Shown: positions 33,107-42,368, counted from the stretch's first letter. The stretch: 64,000 bases of DNA from Hyphomicrobiales bacterium (GCA_021730985.1 JAKFYI010000011.1:59076-123075); one strand, 5' to 3'. Translations and numbers: made by a program. The notes: generated by a model from the sequence alone, not told the origin.

Positions 33107-34539
33107 CCGGCCTCGCCTGGCTCTCCGTCGCCGAAGGCTCGCAGCTTCTTCGCTCCCGCAAGCTGTCGCCGGTCGAATGGACCAAGGCGCTGCTGGAGCG
33201 CATCGCCGCGGTCGATCCCGCCTACAACGCCTTCCTCACCGTCACGGCCGATCGCGCATTGGCGCAGGCGAAAGTCGCCGAAGCCGAGATCGCGGCCGGC
33301 GACTGGCGCGGCCCCATGCACGGCGTGCCATATGCCGCCAAGGACATCTTCGACATCGAGGGCATGGCAACGACCTGCCACTCGAAAATCCGCATCGACC
33401 ACCGCGCGGCCGCGGACGCCTTCGTGATCCGCAAGCTGCACGAGGCCGGCGCCGTCCTGCTCGGCAAGCTGGCGCTGCACGAGTTCGCCACCGGCGGCCC
33501 GGCGTTCGATCTGCCCTGGCCGCCGGCCAGAAATCCGTGGAACCGTGACCTGCATCCCGGCGGCTCGTCGAGCGGCTCGGGCGCGGCGCTCGCCGCGGGC
33601 CTCGCGCCGGCGGCGCTTGGCACCGACACCGGCGGCTCGGTGCGAAATCCGGCCACCTGCTGCGGCATCGTCGGGCTGAAGCCGACCTACGGCGCGATCA
33701 GCCTCGGCGGCGTCTTTCCGCTGACCTACTCGCTCGATCACGTCGGGCCGATGACGCGGGACGTCGAGAGCAATGCGATCCTGCTGCAAGCGCTGGCCGG
33801 CTACGACGCCAGCGATCCGACCATGACGCAGCGGCCGATGGCCGATTGCCTCAAAGGCATGAAGTCTGGTCTGAAGGGCATGAAGATCGGCGTGATCGAG
33901 CATTTCTATACCAAGGATGCGCCGGCCGATCCCGACCAGGTGCGCGGCATCGAGAGCGCGATCGAAATTCTCAAGAAACTCGGCGCCGACGTGTGCACGA
34001 TCAGCGTGTCGCCGCTCTCGCTGTGGACCGACTGCAACCGCACCATCCACGCCTCCGAGGCCTACGCAATCCACGAGAGCGACCTGCAGGAGCGGCCGGA
34101 AGACTTTGCCATGCTCACGCGCAACCGGATATTCCCCGGCGCATTCGTCACGGCTGCGAAATACATCAAGGCGCAGCAATTGCGCCGCGCGCTGTGCAAC
34201 GAAATGGCGGAGGCCACGCGCGGCCTCGACGCCGTGATCACGCTGTCGAGCCTGCTGCTGCCGTGCCAGATCGACGACACCGCACTGGTGCTGAAAACCT
34301 ACGATCAGCAATGCCGGCTGGTGTTCAACGTCACCGGCACGCCGTGCATCTCGGTGCCGACCGGCCTGTCGAAGAGCGGCATGCCGCTTGCCATGCAGAT
34401 CGCGGGACACGCGTTCGACGAGCCCACGGTCTATCGCGTTGCCCACGCCTATTGCGAGGCGGCGGGCACCGTCATCACCGCCGATCCGAAGACGCAGCCG
34501 CGATTGGTGCCGATGCCGAAAACCGCAGCGGCGGAGTAG
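33103..34539 (+). CDS. amidase signature family hydrolase
   Basis: 478 residues from ATG at 33103, which overlaps the upstream stop by four bases. The Ser-cisSer-Lys triad is visible: Lys in PYAAKDIFDIEG (about 76), the glycine-serine loop HPGGSSSGSGAALAAGL (about 150), and the nucleophile in GTDTGGSVRNPA. The length is normal for GatA/AtzE-like amidases. It hydrolyses an amide or carbamate in the cytoplasm. With the coupled 68-residue protein it may form a two-subunit enzyme like AtzEG. The preceding Rieske oxygenase suggests xenobiotic or plant aromatic amide turnover. Confidence 0.9.
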   Translation: MTGLAWLSVAEGSQLLRSRKLSPVEWTKALLERIAAVDPAYNAFLTVTADRALAQAKVAEAEIAAGDWRGPMHGVPYAAKDIFDIEGMATTCHSKIRIDHRAAADAFVIRKLHEAGAVLLGKLALHEFATGGPAFDLPWPPARNPWNRDLHPGGSSSGSGAALAAGLAPAALGTDTGGSVRNPATCCGIVGLKPTYGAISLGGVFPLTYSLDHVGPMTRDVESNAILLQALAGYDASDPTMTQRPMADCLKGMKSGLKGMKIGVIEHFYTKDAPADPDQVRGIESAIEILKKLGADVCTISVSPLSLWTDCNRTIHASEAYAIHESDLQERPEDFAMLTRNRIFPGAFVTAAKYIKAQQLRRALCNEMAEATRGLDAVITLSSLLLPCQIDDTALVLKTYDQQCRLVFNVTGTPCISVPTGLSKSGMPLAMQIAGHAFDEPTVYRVAHAYCEAAGTVITADPKTQPRLVPMPKTAAAE

Positions 34540-34568
34540 CCGCTCCAACATCACCGCCGTGACCGGAA

Positions 34569-34775
34569 TCAATTCCACATCGAATAGATCAGCCGGCCGA
34601 ACGCGTAAACAATGCCGCATACGACCAAGAACAGGATTCCCCACACCAGATAATCGATCTGTTTGCGGAACTCGGCGGACGCCTTCTGCAGCACCCTCGA
34701 CTTCTTGAAGAACAAATTCTTCACGAACAGGATGAGCGGTATCGAGGCCGCCAGGATCGTGATCAGTTTGAGCAT
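34569..34775 (-). CDS. small membrane protein, 68 aa
   Basis: Two hydrophobic segments, LITILAASIPLILFVKNLFF and YLVWGILFLVVCGIVYAFGRLIY, separated by a basic helix with Lys-rich face (KKSRVLQKASAEFRKQ). The shape is that of a hairpin inner-membrane protein. No family is recognised. It lies between the amidase (convergent) and a binding protein gene on its own strand. The clear membrane pattern supports a real gene. Confidence 0.6.
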   Translation of the reverse strand: MLKLITILAASIPLILFVKNLFFKKSRVLQKASAEFRKQIDYLVWGILFLVVCGIVYAFGRLIYSMWN

Positions 34776-34812
34776 GGGGACGCTTTCGGGGCCGCTGCGG
34801 CTTCGCAGCCGC

Positions 34813-35796
34813 TCACTCGATCACGTCGTTGGCGCGCAGCAAAATCGATGTCGGCAGTTCGACGCCGATGGCTTTCGCGGCCTTCAGGTTGACCGCCAGT
34901 TCGAAGGTGGTCGGCTGCTCGATCGGCAGATCGGCCGGCTTGGCGCCATTGAGAATCTTCGCGACCAGGGCGGCAATTCGCCGGAAATTCGATTCTATGT
35001 TCACGCCATAAGACATCAGGCCGCCAAGATCGACGTAGGATTTGAAGATGTAGATCGCCGGCAAGCGATGCTTGAGCGCCTCATCCACGATGTTCTTCTG
35101 ATAGGTTCCAATATTCGGACCGGAGGCCACCAGAAGCATCTCGGCGCCACCCGCCGCAATCGCGCGGAACATAGCCGGGATGTCGTAGGGCATGCTTTCA
35201 AACTTGTGCGACGCCACCTCAAGTCCAAGCGACCGGGCCACACGCGCGGCCGCTTCGTGCTGGTCCGTGGTCTGCACATCCCAGACGAGCGCGAGGCGTT
35301 TCCTCTGAGGGAACGTCTCCTTCAGCAGTTCGACCTGTTTTTCAGCCAGTTCCGGTTGCCGCGTGAAAACGCCGGTCACATTGCCGCCGGGCTTGGCGAG
35401 CGACTGCACGTAGCCGCCGGCAATCGGATCGAAATTGTTGGCCCACATGACGATGGGAGTCGATGGGGCGGCCGCAACAGCGGCGCGCAACGTCTGCTCG
35501 GTCCCCCCGGCAATGATCACGTCGGTCTTCGAGGCCACGAGATCGGCCACCAATGCCAGCAACCGCGGCGCATCGACCTGATTTGAGCGAGCCTCCAGCG
35601 TGAAATTCTTTCCTTCGACGAAGCCGGACTTGCTCATCTCATCGACGAACGCGGGCCGCGCCAAACGGAAGACCGGACTGTTCGTCCCCATCACGAGGCC
35701 GACGCGATAAACCCTGCCGGCTTGCTGCGCGCCCGCCGCGCCGGGCCATGCGATGGCCGCGCCGCCAAGCAGCTTGATCAGTTCGCGGCGGTGCAC
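34813..35796 (-). CDS. ABC transporter substrate-binding protein (TrpX/ABC_sub_bind type)
   Basis: 327 residues. Leader MHRRELIKLLGGAAIAWPGAAGA, probably twin-arginine. The domain contains YRVGLVMGTNSP, FVDEMSKSGFVEGKNFTLEARS, DVIIAGGTEQTLRAAVAAAPSTPIVMWANNFDPIAGGYVQSLAKPGGNVTG. It ends with LPTSILLRANDVIE, almost the same as the paralogue at 15604 (LPPTLLTRADEVIE pattern). No ABC permease is adjacent. The ligand is unknown. Confidence 0.88.
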   Translation of the reverse strand: MHRRELIKLLGGAAIAWPGAAGAQQAGRVYRVGLVMGTNSPVFRLARPAFVDEMSKSGFVEGKNFTLEARSNQVDAPRLLALVADLVASKTDVIIAGGTEQTLRAAVAAAPSTPIVMWANNFDPIAGGYVQSLAKPGGNVTGVFTRQPELAEKQVELLKETFPQRKRLALVWDVQTTDQHEAAARVARSLGLEVASHKFESMPYDIPAMFRAIAAGGAEMLLVASGPNIGTYQKNIVDEALKHRLPAIYIFKSYVDLGGLMSYGVNIESNFRRIAALVAKILNGAKPADLPIEQPTTFELAVNLKAAKAIGVELPTSILLRANDVIE

Positions 35797-35929
35797 TGGC
35801 GCGCCTCCAGCTCATGGCTTCCGTATGAGGCTAACACCGATCCCCGGCCCACGCCCAGCCGCGGCGAACTGGTCCGGCGATCGGCTCGGGGACATCGCCC
35901 ATACTGCGGGTCATCGCCTCACACTCCGC

Positions 35930-36072
35930 TGTCATCGCCCGCGCAAGCGGGCGATCCAGTACCCCCATTTGCAACGGCATGAGTACAGTCGAGGCGTTGG
36001 CGTTTACTGGATGCCCGCCATAGGCGAGCGACGCGACGCCGTCCTTTGGACGGCTATGCACGGGCACGACAA
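35930..36072. repeat. hybrid palindromic repeat, families A and D
   Basis: A family A left half (GTCATCGCCCGCGCAAGCGGGCGATCCAGTA) is followed by TTACTGGATGCCCGCC and then by family D sequence (GGCGAGCGACGCGACGCCGTCC with GGACGGC). This suggests one repeat recombined with or inserted in another. Confidence 0.75.
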
Positions 36073-36112
36073 TTGAGCGAATATCACCGGCTTCGGATTC
36101 CTGGAGACGCCC

Positions 36113-37003
36113 ATGACCACCTACCCGCGCGACCGGTTCAGCTATTCTTCGCCGTTCACCCGGCCGCCGCTAAAGCTGCCCGGCAAAGGGCGGATGATCG
36201 TCTGGTCGGTGGTCAACATCGAGGAGTGGGAAATCACCCGGCCGATGGCGCGGCAGCTTTCGATCGCGCCGCAGGGCCAAAGCGTCATTCCCGACATGCC
36301 GAACTGGACCTGGTACGAGTACGGCATGCGGGTCGGCTTCTGGCGTCTGATGAAGGCGCTGCAGAAGGCCAAGGTGACGCCGACCATGTCGCTCAACGCC
36401 AAGGTCTGCGAGACCTACCCGGAGGCGACCGCCGCCGCGCGCGACGCCGGCTGGGAGTTCATGGCGCACAGCTTGGTGCAGATGCCGATCCAGCAGATCG
36501 CCGACCGGCAGCGCGAGGTGATGGATCAGTCGATCGGCATTCTCAAGAAATTCACCGGCAAGATGCCGTACGGCTGGCTGGGACCGGGCCGCGGCCAGAT
36601 GTACGACACGCTCGACCACGCCACCGCGGCGGGCTTCACATGGTTCGGCGACTGGGTGCTCGACGACCAGCCGATCTGGGTGAAGACCGCGAACGGCCCG
36701 ATCCTGTCGGTTCCCTACAGCGCCGAGATCAACGACATCACCATGATGGTGTCGCACCACCACGAATCCGACGTGCTGTTCCGGCGCACCAAGGACGCGT
36801 TCGACCGGCTCTATCTGGAGTCGAAGCAGTCGCCACGCATCCTGGCGATCGGCGTACACCCGTATGTCACCGGGCAGGCGCACCGCATCAAATATTTCGA
36901 GCAGCTCTACTCGTACATCAACAAGCACCCGGGCGTGGTGCACTGGACCGGCCAGCAGATCCACGACTGGTACGCCAAGCAGGTGCCGGCGCCTAAATCC
37001 TGA
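36113..37003 (+). CDS. polysaccharide deacetylase family protein, paralogue of 17797-18681
   Basis: 296 residues with the same blocks as the minus-strand paralogue: RMIVWSVVNIEEWEITRPMARQ, WYEYGMRVGFWRL, GWEFMAHSLVQMP, MPYGWLGPGRGQ and GVHPYVTGQAHRIKYFEQ. Here too the HxxxH zinc pair is altered (HSLVQ). The ATG follows GGAGACGCCC. The Bug gene starts 21 nt downstream, so a shared transcript with a transporter component is likely. Function is unknown; hydrolysis of a cyclic amide is possible. Confidence 0.85.
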   Translation: MTTYPRDRFSYSSPFTRPPLKLPGKGRMIVWSVVNIEEWEITRPMARQLSIAPQGQSVIPDMPNWTWYEYGMRVGFWRLMKALQKAKVTPTMSLNAKVCETYPEATAAARDAGWEFMAHSLVQMPIQQIADRQREVMDQSIGILKKFTGKMPYGWLGPGRGQMYDTLDHATAAGFTWFGDWVLDDQPIWVKTANGPILSVPYSAEINDITMMVSHHHESDVLFRRTKDAFDRLYLESKQSPRILAIGVHPYVTGQAHRIKYFEQLYSYINKHPGVVHWTGQQIHDWYAKQVPAPKS

Positions 37004-37024
37004 TCGATCCTAAAGGGGGCGAAC

Positions 37025-38020
37025 ATGAACACACATTGGCGCAAGGCTGCGATGGCTTGGCTTGGGCTGCTCGCGATTGCCGCGTCGGATGTCCGCGCGC
37101 AGTCCGACTACCCGAACAAGTCTGTGCGGATCGTTGTCGATTCGGCTGCGGGCAGCGCCAACGACGCGACGTCGCGCATCCTTGCCGACAAGCTCAGCCA
37201 GATCTGGGGCCAGCCGGTGCTGACGCTCAACCAGCCCGGCGCCGGCGGCGGCATCGCGGCGCGCGTGGCCCAGCAATCGCCGAATGACGGCTACACGCTC
37301 TACCTGCCCTCCACATCGACCTTCCTTGCGCTGCCCGGCGGCCCGGGCGTCGCGCCGAACATGCCGGTCGAGCTGCCGCGCGACTTCGCCTCGATCGGCT
37401 TCGTGCTGCAACAGCCGATCTTCCTCGGCGCGTCGCACAAGTCCGGCATCAACGACCTGAAGCAGTTGATCGAGTTCGCGAAGCAGAAGCCGAACGAGAT
37501 CACTTACGCGGCGACCGGCCGCGGCCGCCTCACCCATCTGACGATGGAGCTGCTGCAGGCGCGCACCGGCACCAAGCTGCAACTGGTGCCCTACGCCGGC
37601 GGCCCGGCGCAGGCGATGAATGACGTGATGAGCGGGCGGGTCCACCTCGTGCTGGACGCCTACGCGGGTCTCGCCGCCGCGCTGCGTGGCGATCTCATCA
37701 AAGGGCTGGGCCACAGTTCGCTGGAGCGCCTGCCCGGATTCGAGAACCTGCCGCCAATCGCCGAGACCATTCCGAACTTCTTCGTCGGCGCCTGGACCAT
37801 CATGCTGGCGCCGAGCGGCACGCCGGACCCGATCATCCGCAAGGTGAGCGCCGACCTGTGGACCGCGCTCAACGACGCGGAGGTGAAGTCCAAGTTCGCA
37901 GCGAACGGCGCCTTCGTCCGACGCATGTCCCCCGAGGAGGTCACGGCGTTCGTGCAATCGGAACAGAAAACGTGGCGGCCGATTCTTCAGCAAGTGGCGA
38001 ACGAAGCCGAGAAGAAGTGA
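37025..38020 (+). CDS. Bug/TctC-type solute-binding protein
   Basis: 331 residues, with GGGGGC before the ATG. Signal peptide MNTHWRKAAMAWLGLLAIAASDVRA is cleaved before QSDYPNKSVRIVVDSAAGSANDATSRILADKL. The family blocks LTLNQPGAGGGIAARVAQQSPNDGYTLY and ITYAATGRGRLTHLTMELLQ are present. The usual PFxPGG near the start is changed to DSAAGS, which may alter ligand choice. Likely cotranscribed with the deacetylase-like gene. Confidence 0.9.
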   Translation: MNTHWRKAAMAWLGLLAIAASDVRAQSDYPNKSVRIVVDSAAGSANDATSRILADKLSQIWGQPVLTLNQPGAGGGIAARVAQQSPNDGYTLYLPSTSTFLALPGGPGVAPNMPVELPRDFASIGFVLQQPIFLGASHKSGINDLKQLIEFAKQKPNEITYAATGRGRLTHLTMELLQARTGTKLQLVPYAGGPAQAMNDVMSGRVHLVLDAYAGLAAALRGDLIKGLGHSSLERLPGFENLPPIAETIPNFFVGAWTIMLAPSGTPDPIIRKVSADLWTALNDAEVKSKFAANGAFVRRMSPEEVTAFVQSEQKTWRPILQQVANEAEKK

Positions 38021-38032
38021 GGGCCGCCCGGC

Positions 38033-38869
38033 TCACCCAAACAACCTCTGCTTCGCCTCCAGCGCCGCCTGCTCCATGGTCATGAACACCGCGCCCTCAC
38101 GGCCCAGCTGCTCGGTGAGCCATTCCAGCGCCAGCATGCGGCTGCCGCGGCCGATCACGAACGGATGCATGGTGTAGGTCAGCACACCCCAGTCCACCGT
38201 CTTCTTCATGTAGAGAAATTCATCGAGCCAGGCCTGCATCACCGCGCGCGGCGGCTGCATCGACGCCAGCACGCTCTGCGGCGTGCGCACGAATTCAAAA
38301 TGCGGATAGTCGTCGAGCGACCACGAGATCGGCATTTCGATCAGGTCGGTCGGCGTGCCGAAGCGGAACGGCTTGCCGAGCTCGGCCACGTCGCCGCGCC
38401 GGGCGCGATAGGGAGTGTAGTCGGCGCCCATCAGGCTCGTGTCGTACAGAAAGCCGTGCTTGATCAGCAGGTCGATGGTGTGCTCGCTCAAGTCCCATGA
38501 CGGCGAGCGATAGCCGCGCGCGGTGCGCCCCGTCAGCTTGAGGATGCTCTCGTTGGCGCGAACGAGATCGGCCTCCTCCTCTTCGCGGGTCTGGTTGGCG
38601 GGCGGGATATGCGCCCAGGAGTGATGGCCGATCTCGTGACCGGCATCCGCCACCGCGACGCTTTCCGCCGGCCAGCTTTGGATGGTGAAGCCCGGCGTGA
38701 ACCAAGTCGCCTTGATGCCGCGCTCCTTCAGGAACTTGAGGATGCGCGGCGCAGCCGTAGTGGCGCCGAACTCGCCGCGCGACAGCGGCGTCGGCGTGGT
38801 CATGCCGCGGGCGATGAAGCCGGACTGGGTGTCGAAATCGAAGGTGAGGCAGACGATGTGGCGGGGCAT
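38033..38869 (-). CDS. polysaccharide deacetylase (NodB homology domain)
   Basis: 278 residues from ATG at 38869 (MPRHIVCLTFDFD); the track start includes an intergenic repeat. Canonical NodB motifs are present: TFDFDTQ supplies the metal-binding Asp, HEIGHHSWAH the HxxxH pair, and RGYRSPSWDLS the RxPxW-type motif 3. This distinguishes it from the two PuuE-like paralogues in the window. It is cytoplasmic (no signal). Cytoplasmic members are often amidohydrolases of small molecules. It is convergent with the Bug gene at 37025. Confidence 0.87.
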   Translation of the reverse strand: MPRHIVCLTFDFDTQSGFIARGMTTPTPLSRGEFGATTAAPRILKFLKERGIKATWFTPGFTIQSWPAESVAVADAGHEIGHHSWAHIPPANQTREEEEADLVRANESILKLTGRTARGYRSPSWDLSEHTIDLLIKHGFLYDTSLMGADYTPYRARRGDVAELGKPFRFGTPTDLIEMPISWSLDDYPHFEFVRTPQSVLASMQPPRAVMQAWLDEFLYMKKTVDWGVLTYTMHPFVIGRGSRMLALEWLTEQLGREGAVFMTMEQAALEAKQRLFG

Positions 38870-38878
38870 ACTCGGCCT

Positions 38879-38992
38879 GTCATGCTCCGCGAAAGCGGAG
38901 CATCCAGTATCCGGCGAACCGGGGGCTCGCACAACTGCGGACCACACATGCAACTGTGATTACTGGATTGCCCGCTTGCGCGGGCAATGACA
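38879..38992. repeat. palindromic intergenic repeat, family A
   Basis: TGTCATGCTCCGCGAAAGCGGAGCATCCAGTA faces TTACTGGATTGCCCGCTTGCGCGGGCAATGACA, between divergent genes. Confidence 0.85.
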
Positions 38993-39002
38993 ATCATGGG
39001 GG

Positions 39003-40139
39003 ATGGCAACGCACACCATCGGTATCATCGTCAACGGCGCGACCGGGCGCATCGGCGGCACGCAACATCTCGCCAACGCACTGGCGCCGATCCGCGACGA
39101 GGACGGCCTGCCGGCCGGACAAGACCGCATCATGCCCCGGCTGATGCTGGTGGGCCGCGATGCGGTGCGCATCGAGGAAGCCGCGAAGAAGCACAATGCC
39201 GAGTGGACCACCGACCTCGACAAGGCGCTGGCCGACCCCGCCTTCCCGGTGTTCTTCGATGCCGCTGCAACGCACCAGCGCGAGGCGGTGCTGGAGAAGG
39301 CCATCGCCGCCGGCAAGCACATCTACTCGGAGAAGCCGGTCTCGCTCTCGGCTGCGAAGGGCCGCGATCTGCTGCGCGCGATCAAGGCGCGCGGCGTCAA
39401 GCACGGCGCGGTCGAGGACAAGCTCGGCCTGCCCGGCCTGCAGAAGCTGGCGCACGTCGTTTCGTCCGGCGCGCTGGGGCGCGTTCTGAGCTTCCGCGTC
39501 GAGTTCGGCTGGTGGGTGTTCGACGGCACCGAGGTGCCGTGCCAGCGGCCAAGCTGGAACTACACCCGGGCCGGCGGCGGCGGCCTCATCCTCGATATGT
39601 ATCCGCACTTCCGTTACGTGATCGAGAACCTGCTCGGGCCGATGCGCCGCACCGTCACCGCGCTCAGCACGGCCACCCCGGAGCGCATCGACGAGAAGGG
39701 CGCGCGCTACACGGTCGATGTGGAGGACACCGCCTCGACCGTCATAGAGCTGGAGAGCGGCGCGGTCGGCACCATCCTCGCCTCGTGGGCGACCCGCGTG
39801 CGCCGCGACGACCTGCTGACCTTCCAGATCGACGGCGCCAAGGGCTCAGCCATCGCCGGACTGCACCGCTGTTACACGCAAACCAACGCACAAACTCCGC
39901 AAACGGCGCATTTCAGCGTCGCCAAGGATCTCAACACCGACTACCGCGCGCACTGGACCGAGGCGACCGCGGGCGTCTCGCCGGTGAATCCCTACCGCAT
40001 CGGCTGGGAAAACTTCCTGCGCCACGTCGCCACCGGCGCGCCAATGCAGGCGGATTTCTCAGCCGGCGTCCGCGACGTGCAGTTCGCCGAGGCGTGCTAT
40101 CGCAGCATGAAGGACAGGACGTGGGTGGATTTGGGATGA
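39003..40139 (+). CDS. Gfo/Idh/MocA family oxidoreductase
   Basis: 378 residues. The N-terminal NAD-binding strand-turn is IGIIVNGATGRIGGTQHLANAL, a variant GxxGxxG. The catalytic block is HIYSEKPVSLS (Lys near residue 112), and the C-terminal substrate domain begins RVLSFRVEFGWWVFDG. The subgroup differs from the member at 30257. The ATG is only 10 bases from the palindromic repeat, with GGGGG directly before it. The SDR gene follows 127 nt downstream on the same strand, across a repeat. Confidence 0.85.
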   Translation: MATHTIGIIVNGATGRIGGTQHLANALAPIRDEDGLPAGQDRIMPRLMLVGRDAVRIEEAAKKHNAEWTTDLDKALADPAFPVFFDAAATHQREAVLEKAIAAGKHIYSEKPVSLSAAKGRDLLRAIKARGVKHGAVEDKLGLPGLQKLAHVVSSGALGRVLSFRVEFGWWVFDGTEVPCQRPSWNYTRAGGGGLILDMYPHFRYVIENLLGPMRRTVTALSTATPERIDEKGARYTVDVEDTASTVIELESGAVGTILASWATRVRRDDLLTFQIDGAKGSAIAGLHRCYTQTNAQTPQTAHFSVAKDLNTDYRAHWTEATAGVSPVNPYRIGWENFLRHVATGAPMQADFSAGVRDVQFAEACYRSMKDRTWVDLG

Positions 40140-40154
40140 AGATAGATTCCTACC

Positions 40155-40240
40155 GTTCGTCCCCGCGAAAGCGGGGACCCAGGGCTACAAGCAAGAAAGT
40201 ATACGCCGCTCTGGATTCCCGCTTGCGCGGGAATGAGCGG
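40155..40240. repeat. palindromic intergenic repeat, diverged family A
   Basis: CCCCGCGAAAGCGGGGACCCAGGG and CTGGATTCCCGCTTGCGCGGGAATGA: same layout as family A with GGACCCAG in place of GATCCAGTA. Confidence 0.75.
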
Positions 40241-40266
40241 AGAGTGCGGGACGACCGGGAGGCCCC

Positions 40267-41010
40267 ATGCCGCGCACCGCTTTGATCACCGGCACGTCCG
40301 GCGGCCTTGGCCAGGCGATCGCCGTGGCGCTGGCGCGCGAGGGCTACGATCTGGCGCTGACCGACCTCGACGTCGCCACGCTGAAGGAGACGCTGGCGCA
40401 TCCGGACATCAAGCAGCGCAAGGTGGTGACGGCGCCGCTCGACCTGCGCTCGCGCGAAAGCATCAACGCGGCGTTCTCGGATTCCCGCGCCCGGCTCGGC
40501 GATATCGACCTGCTGGTCAACAACGCCGGCCGCGCGCTGCTGAAGCCGTCCATCAGCGTGACCGACGCCGACTGGGACGACGTGATGAACATCAATCTCA
40601 AGGGCGCGTTCTTTCTGTCGCAGTTGCTCGCGCGCTCCTGCATCGAAGGCAAGCGGCCCGGCTGCATCGTCAGCATCGCGTCGACCCACGGCATGACCGG
40701 GATCGGCGACCGCCTGGTCTACGGCATCTCCAAGGCCGGGCTGATCCAGATGACCAGGATGCTGGCGATCGAATGGGCCGACAAGAACATCCGCGTCAAC
40801 GCGGTGGCGCCTGCAACGGTGATGACCGCGTCGCGGGAGAAGCTGCTCAGCGATCCGGCGGCGCGCACGCGGATGCTGTCCCGCATCCCGATCGGCCGCT
40901 TCGTCACGCCGGAGGAGGTCGCAGCCGCCGTGGTGTATCTCGCAAGTCCCGGCGCGGCTGCGGTGACGGGCCACACGCTGCCGGTCGATGGCGGTGTGAC
41001 GGTGATCTGA
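40267..41010 (+). CDS. SDR family oxidoreductase
   Basis: 247 residues; GGGAGG six bases before ATG. Full classical SDR set: TGTSGGLG for cofactor, NNAG, SIASTHG with the catalytic Ser, YGISK with Tyr and Lys, and the ending LPVDGGVTVI. It likely oxidises a hydroxy or reduces a keto compound related to the substrate of the preceding Gfo/Idh enzyme. It is convergent with the ABC ATPase gene. Confidence 0.92.
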   Translation: MPRTALITGTSGGLGQAIAVALAREGYDLALTDLDVATLKETLAHPDIKQRKVVTAPLDLRSRESINAAFSDSRARLGDIDLLVNNAGRALLKPSISVTDADWDDVMNINLKGAFFLSQLLARSCIEGKRPGCIVSIASTHGMTGIGDRLVYGISKAGLIQMTRMLAIEWADKNIRVNAVAPATVMTASREKLLSDPAARTRMLSRIPIGRFVTPEEVAAAVVYLASPGAAAVTGHTLPVDGGVTVI

Positions 41011-41026
41011 GCCCTGCCCCGCGCCG

Positions 41027-42154
41027 CTACTCAGCCACGAACACCGTGCAGTTCTCCGGCCGGATCGTCACCTCGACCATGTCGCCCGCCTGCGCCCCGA
41101 TCGGCACATGGACGGCGCGCAGCTCCACACCGTCGAGATCGAGCACATATTCCTCGTCCGCGCCGAGAAACGACGCGGCCCGAACTTCGCCGATCAACGC
41201 GCCATGACGGGTCGGCCCGCCCGGCGGCAGCTTGCGGATTTCGATGTGCTCCTTGCGGATGCAGGCGAGAACGGGGGCACCGGGCGCGATGGGGCGCTCG
41301 TCGCCGATCAGACCGCGCAAGGTCAGCCGCTCGGACAGCGCGACCTCGGCATAACAGAGCCCGGTCTGCAGATCGCCGGTGCTGATCGCGTGGCCGCCGC
41401 GCACGTTCAGCCCGAGAAACCGCGCCACGAACGGCGTGCGCGGCCGGAACGAAACGTCGCGCGGCGCGCCCGCGGTCTCGATCTTGCCGCGGTTCATCAG
41501 CACCACGTTCTCCGCGAGCGAGAATGCTTCGGCCTGGTCGTGGGTCACGTAGATCGCCGTGAAGCCGAGACGGTTCTGGAGGATTTTCAGCTCGATGCGC
41601 ATCTGGTCGCGCAACTGCGCGTCGAGGTTCGACATCGGCTCGTCGAACAGCACCAGGCGCGGCTCGTACACCAACGCGCGCGCCAGCGCGACGCGCTGCT
41701 GCTGGCCGCCGCTGAGCAGGGTCGCGGGCTGATCGCGCCAGGCGGTGAGGCCGACGATTTCGAGGATGCGCATCACGCGGTCGCGCTGCTCGTCCTTCGG
41801 CCGCTTGCGAATCTTAAGCGGGAAGCCGACGTTCTGCGCGACCGTCATGTGCGGCCACACCGCGTAGGACTGAAACACCACGCCGAGCTCGCGCTGCTCC
41901 GGCGTCAGGTTGATGCCGGCCGCGGCGTCGAACGCCACCCGGCCGGCGATCGAGATGTGACCCTCGTCAGGTGTTTCCAGACCGGCGATGCAGCGCAGGA
42001 TGGTGGTCTTGCCGCAGCCGCTCGGCCCGAGCAGCGCCAGCGTGTGCCCCTCGCCGACCGCAAGCGACACATCGTCCACGGCTTCGATCTCGCCGAACCG
42101 CTTGGCGAGATTGCCGACGGTGACGAAGGATTCGGACGGTTGGCCGGTGTTCAT
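41027..42154 (-). CDS. ABC transporter ATP-binding protein (MalK/PotA/FbpC type)
   Basis: 375 residues from ATG at 42154; in-frame ATG at 42160 and GTG at 42166 are close alternatives. Walker [10 protein letters not shown], signature LLSGGQQQRVALARA, Walker B LVLFDEPMSNLD and H-loop YVTHDQAEA are all intact. The C-terminal 130 residues form a TOBE-like domain (ACIRKEHIEIRK, VHVPIGAQAGDMVEVTIRPENC). This class serves importers of sugars, polyamines, iron or 2-aminoethylphosphonate. No permease or binding protein of that class is adjacent, so it is an orphan ATPase here. Confidence 0.9.
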   Translation of the reverse strand: MNTGQPSESFVTVGNLAKRFGEIEAVDDVSLAVGEGHTLALLGPSGCGKTTILRCIAGLETPDEGHISIAGRVAFDAAAGINLTPEQRELGVVFQSYAVWPHMTVAQNVGFPLKIRKRPKDEQRDRVMRILEIVGLTAWRDQPATLLSGGQQQRVALARALVYEPRLVLFDEPMSNLDAQLRDQMRIELKILQNRLGFTAIYVTHDQAEAFSLAENVVLMNRGKIETAGAPRDVSFRPRTPFVARFLGLNVRGGHAISTGDLQTGLCYAEVALSERLTLRGLIGDERPIAPGAPVLACIRKEHIEIRKLPPGGPTRHGALIGEVRAASFLGADEEYVLDLDGVELRAVHVPIGAQAGDMVEVTIRPENCTVFVAE

Positions 42155-42176
42155 CTGCATCCACACGCCCGGTGCT

Positions 42177-42350
42177 ACCTCTCCCCGTTGGGGAGAGGTC
42201 GACCGCCGAGCGAAGCGATGGCGGTCGGGTGAGGGGGAATAGCACTTTAGAACCGGCTAGGTCCTCTCACCCGGCTCACCATAGCGCATCGAAAGACGCG
42301 CGTAGACGCGCTGATGGTTCTCCGACCTCTCCCCACAGGGGAGAGGTGAA
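42177..42350. repeat. palindromic intergenic repeat, family C
   Basis: CCTCTCCCCGTTGGGGAGAGG at the left and GACCTCTCCCCACAGGGGAGAGG at the right, with GGGTGAGGGGG and CCTCTCACCC arms between. It fills the gap between the ATPase and the LLM oxidoreductase genes. Confidence 0.88.
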
Positions 42351-42368
42351 CCGAGTGCGTGGCCATGC

